NCBI RefSeq assembly: GCF_012044895.1
Contig: NZ_CP050695.1
Span: 3,502,501-3,566,500 of the forward strand
DNA length: 64,000 bases
Source: Aquisalimonas sp. 2447
GTDB lineage: Bacteria; Pseudomonadota; Gammaproteobacteria; Nitrococcales; Aquisalimonadaceae
Reading direction: 5' to 3'
The notes beneath the pieces were generated by a model. The model was not told where the DNA came from and made no database searches. It saw only the letters and a program-made list of their open reading frames with translations. Positions 50,749 to 60,401 of the stretch are shown here, one piece after another (the first letter of the stretch is position 1; every line of letters begins with the position of its first letter). The translations under genes were made by a program, and so were the position numbers.

Positions 50749-51672
50749 TCAGGCCGGCAGCAGCCGCTCCAGCAGGGGTAGATAGTGGTCCAGCAGCAGC
50801 AGCCCGAAGAGCCCCATCAGATAGGTAATTGAATAGCCGAACGCGCGCATCGGCAATCGCTCATCGCTGGAGTAACGCAGCGCAAAAGCGTAATAGAGGA
50901 AGCCGGCATTGAGTAACAGCACGCCGACCAGGTACACGGGCCCGCTCATCCTGGTGGCAAACGGCAGCAGGCTGGCGGCCACCAGCAGCAGGGTGTAGAG
51001 CAGGATCTGCACTTCGGTAAAGCGCACCCCGTGGGTCACCGGCAGCATGGGAATGTCCACCTTGGCGTAATCCTCGCGCCGGTGGATGGCCAGGGCCCAG
51101 AAATGGGGTGGCGTCCAGATAAAGATGATCAGAAACAGCAGCAGGGCATGGGGATGGATGGTCCCGGTCACCGCCGCCCAGCCCAGCACCGGCGGCGCGG
51201 CACCGGCGGCGCCGCCGATGACGATATTCTGCGGCGTCGCCCGCTTCAGGAACAGGGTGTAGACGAACGCATAACCCATCAGCGAAAGGAAAGTGAGCAG
51301 CGCCGTCAACGGGTTCACCAGCAAGTAGAGAATGCCGAGCCCGAGCAGGCCGATGGTGGCGGCGAAGACCATGGCGCGGCCGGCCGGTAAGGCCCCGGTG
51401 GGCAGGGGGCGCCCCTTGGTACGGGCCATGGCGGCGTCCGCTTTTTCATCCACGATCTGGTTGATCGCCGCCGCCGAGGCGCTGCTCAGGGCAATACCGA
51501 GACTGCCGAAGATCAGCGCGTTCCACGGCACCTCCGCCGGTGGGGCGGCCAGCACCATGCCCACCAGCGCGGTGAAGACCAGCAGTGCCACCACCTTGGG
51601 CTTGCACAGCTCGTAGTAGTCTTCCCAGCGGTGGCGGCCGTATGCCGTGGAGTGCTGCCCGGAGGCTGTCAT
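50749..51672 (-). CDS. ctaB: Protoheme IX farnesyltransferase (heme O synthase)
   Basis: A 307-residue UbiA-family prenyltransferase that attaches farnesyl to heme B. Asp-rich motif [20 protein letters not shown] (first) and the second region [14 protein letters not shown]; about eight membrane helices, e.g. [17 protein letters not shown] and [20 protein letters not shown]. The start is taken at ATG 51672; three other in-frame ATGs up to 51720 lie within the ctaA gene. It overlaps or abuts ctaA and feeds heme A synthesis for the aa3 oxidase. Converges with the OmpA gene. Confidence 0.93.
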   Translation of the reverse strand: MTASGQHSTAYGRHRWEDYYELCKPKVVALLVFTALVGMVLAAPPAEVPWNALIFGSLGIALSSASAAAINQIVDEKADAAMARTKGRPLPTGALPAGRAMVFAATIGLLGLGILYLLVNPLTALLTFLSLMGYAFVYTLFLKRATPQNIVIGGAAGAAPPVLGWAAVTGTIHPHALLLFLIIFIWTPPHFWALAIHRREDYAKVDIPMLPVTHGVRFTEVQILLYTLLLVAASLLPFATRMSGPVYLVGVLLLNAGFLYYAFALRYSSDERLPMRAFGYSITYLMGLFGLLLLDHYLPLLERLLPA

Positions 51673-51685
51673 GACCCTCATCCCG

Positions 51686-52723
51686 TCAGTCGCCCGTTCC
51701 ATGCGTTGCAGTTGCATCATTAGGCAGTGGGCGAAGGGTATGGTAAAGACCGACCACGCTCAACAGCAGTAGCGCGGCGCCGCCGTTATGTGCCACCGCC
51801 ACCGACAGCGGCAGACTCGCGAGGACGTTGGTGATGCCGAGGATCCACTGCACCACAAGCAGGGCCACCGTGGCGGCGGCATAACCACGGACCAGCGTGG
51901 ACCGCGTCCGGAGCCATACCGTAACGGCGAGACCGATCACTGCCAGCGCAGTGACCACCGCCCCAAGACGGTGGACAAACTGAATCGCGACTCGCGCCGG
52001 GTGATCCAGGACGCCGAACTCGTAGTCGACACCGAGCCCCTTCCACAGCACAAAGGCGTCGGAATAGTCCGCTTCCGGCACCCATTCCCCCCCGCAACGC
52101 GGGAAGTCGGTACAGGCCAGAGCCGCGTAATTGGTGCTGACCCAGCCGCCCAGGAGGATCTGCGCCACCACCACGGCGAGCACCGCGAGCACCAGCGGTC
52201 GCAGGCGCTGCCCGGGATCCCGCACCGGCGGGCGGTGCATGACGCCGGCCCGCAGGCTGAGCCACCACAACAATGCCAGCGTCGTCATGCCACCGAGCAG
52301 GTGCATGGTCACCACCAGCGGTTTGAGCTGCCAAGTGACCGTCCACATGCCGAGAATGGACTGGGCGATAATCAGGATGGACAGAAACACCGGCAGGCCC
52401 ACGGGTTGCCCGGGCTCATGGCGGCGCCGGACGGCGTAGATGGTGATGGCGAACACCAACAGGCCGAGGATGCCGGCGGCGTAGCGATGGATCATCTCCT
52501 TCCATGCCTTGCCCACGTGCACCGGGCGCTCCGGATAGGCCACGTTGGCCGATTCAATGGCTTCCTCGGTCTGCGGCACCCCCAGGAGCATGCCGTAGCA
52601 GCCGGGCCAGTCCGGGCAACCGAGACCAGCGTCTTCCAGCCGCACCCAGGCACCGAGGAGTACCACGATCAGGGTGAGGGCGGAAGCAGTCAGACAGAGG
52701 CGAAAGAAACCCTGGTTGCGCAT
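51686..52723 (-). CDS. ctaA: Heme A synthase
   Basis: A 345-residue, eight-helix COX15/CtaA protein that oxidises the heme O methyl to a formyl. Conserved heme-ligating His positions appear in [41 protein letters not shown] and [13 protein letters not shown]; cysteine pairs CPDWPGC and CTDFPRC match the loop cysteines. Immediately upstream of ctaB. Confidence 0.94.
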   Translation of the reverse strand: MRNQGFFRLCLTASALTLIVVLLGAWVRLEDAGLGCPDWPGCYGMLLGVPQTEEAIESANVAYPERPVHVGKAWKEMIHRYAAGILGLLVFAITIYAVRRRHEPGQPVGLPVFLSILIIAQSILGMWTVTWQLKPLVVTMHLLGGMTTLALLWWLSLRAGVMHRPPVRDPGQRLRPLVLAVLAVVVAQILLGGWVSTNYAALACTDFPRCGGEWVPEADYSDAFVLWKGLGVDYEFGVLDHPARVAIQFVHRLGAVVTALAVIGLAVTVWLRTRSTLVRGYAAATVALLVVQWILGITNVLASLPLSVAVAHNGGAALLLLSVVGLYHTLRPLPNDATATHGTGD

Positions 52724-52777
52724 GTATTCATTCCCGGTCGGTTGCTGCGTCGCTGCGCTCCCCGCAAAGACGACGGT

Positions 52778-53398
52778 TCAGCGTTCCTGTAAGCCATCGA
52801 GGCGTTCGATATCAATATTCGACAGCCGCAGCAGATGGCGGAGATCGTCGAGCATGCCCGCGGCGTCGAAGGGCTCGCCGTAACGCATCATCAGGTAACC
52901 GCGGGTATCCACCAGGCTGAGCGCCACGGATGTGTCCGTCTGCGGCGGGCTGGTCCAGTCGGTGTCCTCCGTGCGCACGACATGGAGGTCCCGGTGACGC
53001 TCCAGAAGCCCGCTCTCAGGCGGCTCCGCCCCTTCACCGATCACCAGCACGCGCTGGGCGCGATCGGCGTTCTGCGCCAGCGCGCGGCGGATCTGCCGCG
53101 TTTCCCGCAGGCGCTCGACGCAACCGTCGTCGCATGGTTCCCGGAGCGTCATCAGCATCGTCCACCGGCCGCGCAGCTCCGGGGGTCCAGACGTATCCCC
53201 CGGACCAGCCAAACGCTCCATGGCGGGCACGTCGAGCTGGACTGGCGAATCCAGGAGATCACCGTGATTGGACGTGGCCGGGGGCCGCCAGCCGGAGAAG
53301 AACAGCGTCCACGCGATGGCCGCGGGCACGAAGAACACGGCCAACAGCAACAACAGGGAACGCCGTCCGCGGCGGGTGCGGCTATCAATCGGTGGCAT
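52778..53398 (-). CDS. Sco-like copper-assembly protein lacking the copper-binding histidine
   Basis: A 206-residue protein with an N-terminal membrane anchor (SLLLLLAVFFVPAAIAWTLF) and a thioredoxin-like domain. It keeps a CxxxC pair (Cys89, Cys93 in LREPCDDGCVERL), as in Sco proteins, but the VDHS-type position that supplies the copper His reads LSLVDTRGYLMMRYGEP. It therefore may be a redox rather than a copper-delivering factor. The start overlaps the SURF1 stop by 14 bp. Probably acts on CoxB. Confidence 0.8.
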   Translation of the reverse strand: MPPIDSRTRRGRRSLLLLLAVFFVPAAIAWTLFFSGWRPPATSNHGDLLDSPVQLDVPAMERLAGPGDTSGPPELRGRWTMLMTLREPCDDGCVERLRETRQIRRALAQNADRAQRVLVIGEGAEPPESGLLERHRDLHVVRTEDTDWTSPPQTDTSVALSLVDTRGYLMMRYGEPFDAAGMLDDLRHLLRLSNIDIERLDGLQER

Positions 53399-54131
53399 CG
53401 GTTCTGACTCGTCGTAGATTGACTGAAACGAAAATCACCATCAACGCGGCGGCCAGCGCAAACCACTGCACCGCGTAGCCATAGTTGCGATCCGGCCCGT
53501 AACCTTCCCGGTACACGGGGCCCCACTCGCGCACGAAGCCGTGGTCGGCGTCCGGATCCAACCGCAGCACGACGGGGAGAAGAGGATAGCCGAGCCTTTC
53601 CTCCAACTCGTCGAAGTCCACATACTGCACCCGGAGCGGCCAGCCGCTCTCACCGTCGGCCATGCCCCCCAGACGGATGCCCGTGGGCGGGCCCTGATCC
53701 ACGTGCCCGCGCAACGTCCGGGGCTCGTCCGGAGCGGCCACATCCGGCAGGCGGCCGCGGTCATCGCCGCCGGGCACCCAACCGCGGTCAACGAGCACGG
53801 CCGCGTCCCGCCCATCCAGGCGCAATGGCGTCAGCACATGGTAGCCGGGCTGCCGCTGGTGCATCTGATTGTCGACCAGCAGCTGCCGGTCGACATCGTA
53901 GATGCCGCGGGCGCGGGCGTTCCGCGTGAGCGCCTGGCGCTCGGGCGGTGCATCACGGTTCAGGTCCAGCGGTGACCGCTGATCCCGCGTCTCGTAGGCC
54001 TCCTGGAGCGCTTCACGCTGCTCCGCGCGATCCAGCTGCCAGAACCCCAGGGAGACCAGAACTGGAAACACGATCAGGGTCGCCAGGCTGGGGATCAGGC
54101 CGGGCCTGAACTGAAACCCACCGATGCGCAT
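53385..54131 (-). CDS. SURF1-family oxidase assembly protein
   Basis: A 248-residue two-helix protein (LIPSLATLIVFPVLVSLGFWQ near the N terminus, WFALAAALMVIFVSVNL near the C terminus) around a periplasmic domain with VDNQMHQRQPGYHVLTPLRL and VLVDRGWVPGG, the SURF1 signature. SURF1 helps insert heme a/a3 into CoxA. The ATG at 54131 has GGAGG. Located between coxC and ctaA. Confidence 0.93.
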   Translation of the reverse strand: MRIGGFQFRPGLIPSLATLIVFPVLVSLGFWQLDRAEQREALQEAYETRDQRSPLDLNRDAPPERQALTRNARARGIYDVDRQLLVDNQMHQRQPGYHVLTPLRLDGRDAAVLVDRGWVPGGDDRGRLPDVAAPDEPRTLRGHVDQGPPTGIRLGGMADGESGWPLRVQYVDFDELEERLGYPLLPVVLRLDPDADHGFVREWGPVYREGYGPDRNYGYAVQWFALAAALMVIFVSVNLRRVRTDATD

Positions 54132-54253
54132 GCAACCTCCGGCGGCCGGGTGTGCGACGGCTCACGCAAGGCGTATGATGAAGAGGTTCGTCTCGAAACG
54201 ACCCTGAGACGCGCCTCGCTGACCGCTACCGCAACCATCCCTGGTAGAGACCC

Positions 54254-54472
54254 ATGACACTGGCAATCAAGATCGGCGTCGTTCTGGCCATGCTGGCCAT
54301 CGTGTTCAGCCTGTTCTCCGGGGCCATCTTCCTGGTGCGCGACCAGAGCAGTTCGCGCCGCGTGGTACGGGCCCTGACATGGCGCATCGGCCTGTCGGTG
54401 GCCCTGTTCGCCATCATCCTGGTGCTGTTGACAACGGGAGTCATCGAGCCCGGAGACCCGATGCGCCCGTAG
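54254..54472 (+). CDS. Twin-transmembrane DUF2909 protein
   Basis: A 72-residue protein with two membrane helices (IGVVLAMLAIVFSLFSGAIF and IGLSVALFAIILVLLTTGVI) joined by a basic loop (RDQSSSRRVVRALTWR). The DUF2909 family regularly sits, as here, in cytochrome oxidase loci on the opposite strand between coxC and SURF1. The function is unknown, presumably oxidase assembly. The start codon lies 40 nt past an imperfect ribosome site. Confidence 0.85.
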   Translation: MTLAIKIGVVLAMLAIVFSLFSGAIFLVRDQSSSRRVVRALTWRIGLSVALFAIILVLLTTGVIEPGDPMRP

Positions 54473-54553
54473 GTAGACGCTGAAACGAAGCGGGAGTTCC
54501 CGGCGCGGAACCACGGCGTGAAAGGCGTCCGCCTCTCACGCCGGGCGCCAGCG

Positions 54554-55414
54554 TCAGATCACATAGACGAACACGAACAGGCCCAGCCAGACCACGTCCA
54601 CGAAGTGCCAGTACCAGGCGGCCGCCTCGAAGCCGAAGTGGTTATCGGCAGTGAAATGGCCCTTGAGCACGCGCAGCAGGATCACCAGCAGTGTCAGGGC
54701 GCCGATGATCACGTGCACGCCGTGGAAACCGGTGAGCATGTAGAACAGCGAGCCGTAGATGCCGGTATCCATCCGCAGGTTGAGCTCATCCCATGCGTAG
54801 AAATACTCGTACGCCTGAATGGAGCTGAACAGGAAACCAAGCGCCACCGTCAGGGCGAGCCCGATGACCACCTGCCGGCGATGGTTCTCCTTGATGGCGT
54901 GGTGAGCCCAGGTCAGGGTCACGCCGGAGGTCAGCAGGATGATGGTGTTAAGCGTCGGCAGGAACCATGCCCCCATGGCCGTGTAGTCCAGGTCCAGCAT
55001 ACCGGGACCGGCAGTCGGCCAGGACAACACCACGGAGTCCCAGAGGAACTGACTGGTGGCAGGATCCGCACCGCTCAGCCACGGAATCGAGAACACCCGG
55101 GCGTAGAACAGGGCGCCGAAGAAAGCGCCGAAGAACATCACCTCGGAGAAAATGAACCACGCCATGCCCTGGCGGAAGGAGACATCCACCTGGGCGTTGT
55201 ACTTGCCACTCACGCTCTCGTGGATCACGTCCCGGAACCACATCACCGTCATGATCAGGGTGATGATCGCCCCGAGCACCATGGTCGGCACGCCCCAGTT
55301 GCCCCCGTTCAGGTACACGGAGAACCCCGCCATCAGGAGCGCGATACCCGGAACACCGAATACCGGCCAGCGGCTCTCATGGGGAACGTAGTAGCTGCCT
55401 TCTGCTTGGCTCAT
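54554..55414 (-). CDS. coxC: Cytochrome c oxidase subunit III
   Basis: A 286-residue, seven-helix subunit. Seen: YYVPHESRWPVFGVPGIALL, GMAWFIFSEVMFFGAFFGAL, TSGVTLTWAHHAIKENHRRQ, YEYFYAWDELNLRMDTGIYG, TGFHGVHVIIGALTLL and the C-terminal FEAAAWYWHFVDVVWLGLFV. Stabilises subunit I and its proton uptake. The ATG at 55414 has GAGGAAAC. Last structural gene of the coxB-coxA-ctaG-coxC series. Confidence 0.97.
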   Translation of the reverse strand: MSQAEGSYYVPHESRWPVFGVPGIALLMAGFSVYLNGGNWGVPTMVLGAIITLIMTVMWFRDVIHESVSGKYNAQVDVSFRQGMAWFIFSEVMFFGAFFGALFYARVFSIPWLSGADPATSQFLWDSVVLSWPTAGPGMLDLDYTAMGAWFLPTLNTIILLTSGVTLTWAHHAIKENHRRQVVIGLALTVALGFLFSSIQAYEYFYAWDELNLRMDTGIYGSLFYMLTGFHGVHVIIGALTLLVILLRVLKGHFTADNHFGFEAAAWYWHFVDVVWLGLFVFVYVI

Positions 55415-55440
55415 CGTTATGTTTCCTCGTTTCTCGCCAT

Positions 55441-56028
55441 TCAGCGCGAGCCGGCGTGCAGCTGCGCATCCTCGGGATCGAAATCGGGGTCGTCGCCCGC
55501 GCCCAGGTCAAACAGGGTGTACGACAGCGTCACCGTATTCGTGCGGTCATCCAGGCGTGGATCGATAAAGAAGGTCACCGACATATCCCGGTTCTCCCCC
55601 GCCTCGAAGGGCTGCTCGGTGAAGCAGAAGCACTCTGTCTTGCGGAAGTCCCGGGCCGCACGACCGGGGGCCACGCTCGGCACGATCTGGCTGACCGTAT
55701 CTTCGTCCTGGGTGTTGGTCGTCTCGAAGGTCACCGTGTAGAGCTCACCGGGCGTCACCTCCATGCGACGTACCTCGGGCTTGAAATCCCAGGGCCGGTT
55801 GTCGTTCACGGTGGCCACGAACTCGACGGTGATCTTGCGGTCCGGATCCACTTCACCGCGTTCGTAGTCCGCGGCCTGGAGATCCACCACGCCATTCAGT
55901 CCGGTGATATCGCAGATCACGTCATACAGCGGCACCAGGGCGAAACCGAATCCGAACATGCCGAAGGTGACCAGAACCAGTTTCGTCACCAGACTGGTAT
56001 GGCGTTTACTCGTGGTCTCGTCACTCAT
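55441..56028 (-). CDS. ctaG: Cytochrome c oxidase assembly protein CtaG (Cox11)
   Basis: A 195-residue copper chaperone that supplies CuB of CoxA. N-terminal membrane helix (LVTKLVLVTFGMFGFGFALV), then an immunoglobulin-like domain with the copper-binding CFCF (Cys133, Cys135, in ECFCFTEQPF) and FIDPRLDD. The ATG overlaps the stop of the small assembly gene. Confidence 0.95.
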   Translation of the reverse strand: MSDETTSKRHTSLVTKLVLVTFGMFGFGFALVPLYDVICDITGLNGVVDLQAADYERGEVDPDRKITVEFVATVNDNRPWDFKPEVRRMEVTPGELYTVTFETTNTQDEDTVSQIVPSVAPGRAARDFRKTECFCFTEQPFEAGENRDMSVTFFIDPRLDDRTNTVTLSYTLFDLGAGDDPDFDPEDAQLHAGSR

Positions 56029-56141
56029 AACCGCACCTGCATCAGGATAAACGTCACGTATAAGCCCAAGGCGATGGCGGCGAGCACCAGCCCCGTAACC
56101 ACGGCGCCTCGCCGCTTCGACTTGTGCCGATTGTCGCTCAA
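56025..56141 (-). CDS. Small cytochrome oxidase assembly membrane protein (38 aa)
   Basis: A gene too short for most callers. It starts with TTG at 56139-56141, four bases after GGAGGT, and ends in a TGA that overlaps the ctaG ATG. The product has a basic N terminus (MSDNRHKSKRRG) and one membrane helix (AVVTGLVLAAIALGLYVTFI) before LMQVRL. Position between coxA and ctaG, length and layout match the small assembly proteins annotated in beta- and gammaproteobacterial cox loci. Missed if only ATG starts are scanned. Confidence 0.75.
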   Translation of the reverse strand: MSDNRHKSKRRGAVVTGLVLAAIALGLYVTFILMQVRL

Positions 56142-56151
56142 CTGACCTCCG

Positions 56152-57738
56152 TTACCTCACCACCGGGGGCGTCTCGAAGGAGTGGTACGGCGCCGGCGAC
56201 GGCAACGTCCACTCGAGGCCTTGCGCTCCGTCCCACACCTGGTCGCTGGCCTTCTCGCCACCGCGGACGCACTTGATGATGATCCAGACGAACAGCAGCT
56301 GCGAGAAACCGAACACGAAGCCGCCAATGGACGAGATCATGTTGAACTCCGCGAACTGCAGCGCGTAGTCCGGAATACGCCGTGGCATGCCGGCCAGCCC
56401 CAGGAAGTGCTGCGGGAAGAACAATACGTTCACCGAGATGGTGGACACCCAGAAGTGCCACTTGCCCAGGCGCTCGTCGTACATGTGCCCGGTCCACTTC
56501 GGCAACCAGTAGTAGACGCCCGCCATGATCGCGAACACGGTGCCGGACACCAGCACGTAGTGGAAGTGGGCCACCACGAAGTAGGTGTCATGGTACTGCA
56601 GGTCCACCGGCGCCAGGGCCAGCATTACCCCGGAGAGGCCACCGACGGTGAACAGGATGACGAAGGCGATCGCGAACAGCATGGGCGTTTCGAAACTCAT
56701 GCTGCCGCGCCACATGGTGGCCATCCAGTTGAAGATCTTCACCCCGGTGGGCACGGCCACCAGCATGGTGGCAAACATGAAGAACAGCTGCCCGGCCAGT
56801 GGCAGACCCACGGTAAACATGTGGTGCGCCCAGACGATGAACGACAGGAACGCGATGGCCGCGGTGGCATAGACCATGGAGCTGTAGCCGAACAGCGGCT
56901 TGCGCGAGAACGTCGGCAGAATCGCCGAGACGATGCCGAACGCCGGCAGGATCAGGATGTACACCTCGGGATGCCCGAAGAACCAGAAGATGTGCTGGAA
57001 CATCACCGGGTCACCGCCGCCGGCGGCATCAAAGAAGCTGGTGCCAAAGTACTGATCCGTGAGCAGCATGGTCACCGCCCCGGCCAGCACCGGCATCACC
57101 GCGATCATCAGGAAGCCGGTGATCAGCCACGTCCAGACGAACAGCGGCATTTTCATCAGCGTCATGCCGGGAGCGCGCATGTTCAGGATGGTGGCGACGA
57201 TGTTGATCGACCCCATGATCGAAGAGATGCCCAGGATGTGCACCGCGAAGATCAGGAACGGGAACGCATCACCCAGCTGCAGCACCAGCGGCGGGTACAT
57301 GGTCCAGCCCGCGGCCGGACCGCCGCCGGGCATGAACAGCGTGGCCAGCAGCAGCACGAAGCCTGCCGGCAGCAACCAGAAGGCCCAGTTGTTGACCCGC
57401 GGCAGCGCCATGTCCGGCGCCCCGATCTGCACCGGCACCAGCCAGTTGGCCAGCCCGGTGAGCGCCGGCATCACCGCCCCGAAGATCATCACCAGGGCGT
57501 GCATGGTGGTCATCTGATTGAAGAAATAGGGATCAACAAGGTTGTAGCCGGGCTGGAACAGCTCGGCCCGGATTACCATCGCCATGGCGCCGCCGATGAA
57601 GAACATCAGCAGCCCGAAGGTCATGTACAGGACGCCGAGATCCTTGTGGTTGGTGGTGAACAACCACCGCGTGATGCCATAGGGCGCGTGGTGATGGTCG
57701 TCGTGACCGTGGTGCGCTTCATGTGTCGTGGAGGACAT
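56152..57738 (-). CDS. coxA: Cytochrome c oxidase subunit I (aa3)
   Basis: A 528-residue, 12-helix catalytic subunit. CuB and heme ligands lie in FWFFGHPEVYILILPAFG (the His-Tyr pair), IVWAHHMFTVGL and VVAHFHYVLVSGTVFAI (heme a3 and a His ligands); MTTMHALVMIFGAVMP holds the N-terminal heme a ligand. The K- and D-channel residues look typical of A-type oxidases. Transcribed after coxB. Confidence 0.97.
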   Translation of the reverse strand: MSSTTHEAHHGHDDHHHAPYGITRWLFTTNHKDLGVLYMTFGLLMFFIGGAMAMVIRAELFQPGYNLVDPYFFNQMTTMHALVMIFGAVMPALTGLANWLVPVQIGAPDMALPRVNNWAFWLLPAGFVLLLATLFMPGGGPAAGWTMYPPLVLQLGDAFPFLIFAVHILGISSIMGSINIVATILNMRAPGMTLMKMPLFVWTWLITGFLMIAVMPVLAGAVTMLLTDQYFGTSFFDAAGGGDPVMFQHIFWFFGHPEVYILILPAFGIVSAILPTFSRKPLFGYSSMVYATAAIAFLSFIVWAHHMFTVGLPLAGQLFFMFATMLVAVPTGVKIFNWMATMWRGSMSFETPMLFAIAFVILFTVGGLSGVMLALAPVDLQYHDTYFVVAHFHYVLVSGTVFAIMAGVYYWLPKWTGHMYDERLGKWHFWVSTISVNVLFFPQHFLGLAGMPRRIPDYALQFAEFNMISSIGGFVFGFSQLLFVWIIIKCVRGGEKASDQVWDGAQGLEWTLPSPAPYHSFETPPVVR

Positions 57739-57776
57739 GGCCCAGAACCCCTTCGTTGAAATTCTCTACCCGGCGC

Positions 57777-58973
57777 TCAGCGCGCGTCCCGAATATCCGA
57801 CGGCTGGACGAGGTCGCCGGCATCGTTACCCCAGGCGTTACGGATGTAGGTCACCACACCGGCAAGCTCCTGGTCGTCGAGGCGACGGCCAAAGGCCTGC
57901 ATGGCGGTACCGGACACGCCGTTCACGGTGACGTCGATGGCGAATTCCCTGTCGTCGATCACCCGCTCGTTCCCAGCGAGGGCCGGGAAGTTGCCCATGC
58001 CCCCACCCTCAGCACGGTGGCAGGCCAGGCACTGGCTATCGTAGACCTGATTGCCCAGCGTCATGAGCTCGTCCTCGGACATGTCCGCGAGCTCCTCTTC
58101 ATCGACTTCGGCGACCGCGGGATCTTCCTCGGGAACGTCGCCAACGGCCGGCGCCTCGCCATTCTGTTCGGCGACCCAGTCATCGTATTCGTCCTGCTCC
58201 AGCGCCACCACCACGATGGGCATGAAGCCGTGGTCACGGCCACACAGTTCGGCGCACTGGCCGCGGTAGATGCCCGGCTCTTCAATGCGCGCCCAGGCCT
58301 CGTTGATGAAGCCGGGAATGGTGTCCTTCTTCCAGCCGAGTTCCGGCACCCACCAGGAGTGGATGACGTCATTGGCGGTCAGCAGGAAGCGGATCTTCTT
58401 GTCCACCGGCACCACCAGCGGGTTGTCCACATCCAGCAGGTAGTGCTCGACATCGCGGGGGGAGATTTCCGGATTGCGCTGCCGAGCACGCTGGCTGTCC
58501 CGGTCCAGGCGACTGAAGAAGCTGATGTCCTCGTCCAGGTACTCGTACTCCCACATCCACTGGTAGCCGGTCACCTTGACGGTCATGTCGTAGCCGCTGG
58601 TGTCTTCCATCTTGATCATGGTCTGCGTGGCGGGCACCGCGATGCCCAGCAGGATCAGGAAGGGAATCACCGTCCACACCACCTCGATGGTGGTGTTGTG
58701 GTGGAACTGCGCCGGCTTGGCGCCCACGGAGCGGCGGAACTTCCAGATGGAGTAGAAAATGCCGATGAACACGAAAGCACCGATGGCGCAGACGATATAG
58801 AACACCAGCATGTGCAGGTCATAGGCCTGCTGGCTCAGGGACGTCACCCCCTCGGGCAGATTCAGACCCCACGGCTTGCGCCAGCCCGACTCACCAGGGG
58901 CGGCGAGTGCGAGAGGCATGAGCCCCATCAGACCCACGGCGGCGAGGGCTCTCACCAGCATCTTCGAAGTCAT
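57777..58973 (-). CDS. coxB: Cytochrome c oxidase subunit II with fused cytochrome c domain
   Basis: A 398-residue subunit: signal sequence, two membrane helices (DLHMLVFYIVCAIGAFVFIG; TIEVVWTVIPFLILLGIAVP), CuA domain with the ligand set in HSWWVPELGWKK and GQCAELCGRDHGFMPIVV, then an acidic linker (DVPEEDPAVAEVDEEELADM) and a C-terminal cytochrome c domain with CLACH (heme) and a Met in a GTAMQAFG loop. The fused heme domain marks the caa3 type, i.e. direct electron entry. ATG at 58973. Confidence 0.96.
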   Translation of the reverse strand: MTSKMLVRALAAVGLMGLMPLALAAPGESGWRKPWGLNLPEGVTSLSQQAYDLHMLVFYIVCAIGAFVFIGIFYSIWKFRRSVGAKPAQFHHNTTIEVVWTVIPFLILLGIAVPATQTMIKMEDTSGYDMTVKVTGYQWMWEYEYLDEDISFFSRLDRDSQRARQRNPEISPRDVEHYLLDVDNPLVVPVDKKIRFLLTANDVIHSWWVPELGWKKDTIPGFINEAWARIEEPGIYRGQCAELCGRDHGFMPIVVVALEQDEYDDWVAEQNGEAPAVGDVPEEDPAVAEVDEEELADMSEDELMTLGNQVYDSQCLACHRAEGGGMGNFPALAGNERVIDDREFAIDVTVNGVSGTAMQAFGRRLDDQELAGVVTYIRNAWGNDAGDLVQPSDIRDAR

Positions 58974-59010
58974 TCCACGTGTTCTCCCAAATGGAATCGG
59001 CGCTTTATCG

Positions 59011-59538
59011 TCATTCACTCCCGGGGCCGGACCGGGCGGCGGCCTTGCCGCCTCCCGCTGCCATGGGACCAATGCTCTCCATCAGCTCACTGGCCAGGCT
59101 CTCGCGCTCCTCGTCTGTGAGGAAGGCGCCACACTCGACCTGATCTCCCCCCGAGCGAATCAGCAGGCGGGCCGGGTGCAAACGCAACGGCGAGCGCTGC
59201 AACTCGACCGCGGACCAGGCCCGGCTGAACTCCCAGGTCTGTTCCGGCGTACGGCGACCTTTCTCGATACGAATCCGCTCCGGGCCCACCCGAATGACCT
59301 CGCGGTAATCACCGCGACGTGCAGAAACGTACAGCGCCGCACCCAGGGCCACAACTTCCAGCCCGGCAAAGGGCAGGATGGGCCAGAAACCCGCAAACGC
59401 GAACACCGTGGCCACGCCAAGGCAAACCACGGAGAGCATCAGGAAGATGACCAGGGTTTGCCGCCAGTAGACACCGGCATTGGGGCGCAGATCAAACAGC
59501 CGTTCGTCTTCGGCTGTGTCGCTTCGCGTCATCGCCAT
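59011..59538 (-). CDS. DUF2244 membrane protein
   Basis: A 175-residue protein with two membrane helices (TLVIFLMLSVVCLGVATVFA; FWPILPFAGLEVVALGAALY) and a C-terminal domain typical of DUF2244 (VIRVGPERIRIEKGRR, FSRAWSAVELQRSP). It precedes coxB on the same strand by about 37 bp, as in other oxidase loci, so it may belong to the oxidase operon. The function is unknown. Confidence 0.87.
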   Translation of the reverse strand: MAMTRSDTAEDERLFDLRPNAGVYWRQTLVIFLMLSVVCLGVATVFAFAGFWPILPFAGLEVVALGAALYVSARRGDYREVIRVGPERIRIEKGRRTPEQTWEFSRAWSAVELQRSPLRLHPARLLIRSGGDQVECGAFLTDEERESLASELMESIGPMAAGGGKAAARSGPGSE

Positions 59539-59726
59539 GGTGGCTCAACCCCCAGGGCCTGTCAGGCGACCCCGGCATGCCAGAGTCGGATCACCATGAC
59601 AGCGGATCGTGGACTCATTCTAGAGGAGTTGCCCGCCGGAGAAAAGCGCGCCACGGCGCCATGCGGCGCCTGTATCCCTGGCGCCTGCCCGGATCGAGTC
59701 ACAAGCCACTGATTCCATGCGCCGAT

Positions 59727-60401
59727 TCAGACCAGCGGACCAACATCCAGCAGTGCCCCCATGGCCGCCGACGAGGCACCGGGTCGTGGCGGCAGGGTCC
59801 CCAGGCATGGTGCCGGAAGCCGGGCCTGCAGACTGGCGATCTGTTCCCGCTGCAGCGGCTCGTCCGGGTCCATCACGTTGGCCACCCAGCCGGCCAGGGG
59901 CAGACCATCCCGCTGCACCGCCTCCGCGGTGAGCAATGCATGGTTGATGCAGCCCAGCCGGATCGCCACCACCAGCACCACGGGATACCCCAGATCCTGC
60001 GCCAGATCTGCGAAGCCGGTGGCCGCACCCAGGGGCACGCGCCAGCCGCCGGCGCCTTCCACCAGCAACAGGTCGGCATCTGCTTCAAGCCGGCGCCCCG
60101 CCTGCGCCAGCGCGGAGACGTCGATCTCCACTCCGGCCCGGGCAGCGGCCAGATGTGGCGCCACGGCCGGCTCCAGGGCCACGGGATTGACCTGCTGGTA
60201 GGACACCTTCACCGACGCCGTTGCCTGCAGCGCTTCCGCGTCCTCGTTCCGCAGCCCCGCCGACGTGTGGCGACACCCCGAGGCAACGGGCTTCATTGCC
60301 ACCGTACGCAGCCCCGTGTCGGCCAGCGCCGCCAGCAGGGCGCAGCCCACCACGGTCTTGCCCACCCCGGTGTCCGTACCGGTAACGAACAGCCCGGTCA
60401 C
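59727..60401 (-). CDS. bioD: Dethiobiotin synthetase
   Basis: A 224-residue P-loop enzyme that closes the ureido ring using CO2 and ATP. Walker A GTDTGVGKTVVG (8-19), KPVASGCR (substrate lysine), VEGAGGWRVPLG (switch) and the conserved NVMDP. The ATG overlaps the bioC stop (ATGA). Terminal gene of bioB-bioC-bioD; the 188 bp beyond it hold only a short GGCGCC stem (59655-59670). Confidence 0.93.
   Translation of the reverse strand: MTGLFVTGTDTGVGKTVVGCALLAALADTGLRTVAMKPVASGCRHTSAGLRNEDAEALQATASVKVSYQQVNPVALEPAVAPHLAAARAGVEIDVSALAQAGRRLEADADLLLVEGAGGWRVPLGAATGFADLAQDLGYPVVLVVAIRLGCINHALLTAEAVQRDGLPLAGWVANVMDPDEPLQREQIASLQARLPAPCLGTLPPRPGASSAAMGALLDVGPLV

Noticed and set aside
56182-57759. 525-codon ORF antisense to coxA
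   Set aside because: His/Gln/Arg-rich composition typical of antisense to membrane proteins; coxA is certain.
59596-59712. 38-codon ORF between DUF2244 and bioD
   Set aside because: No ribosome site, unusual composition (CGACIPGAC) created by a GGCGCC stem; no support.
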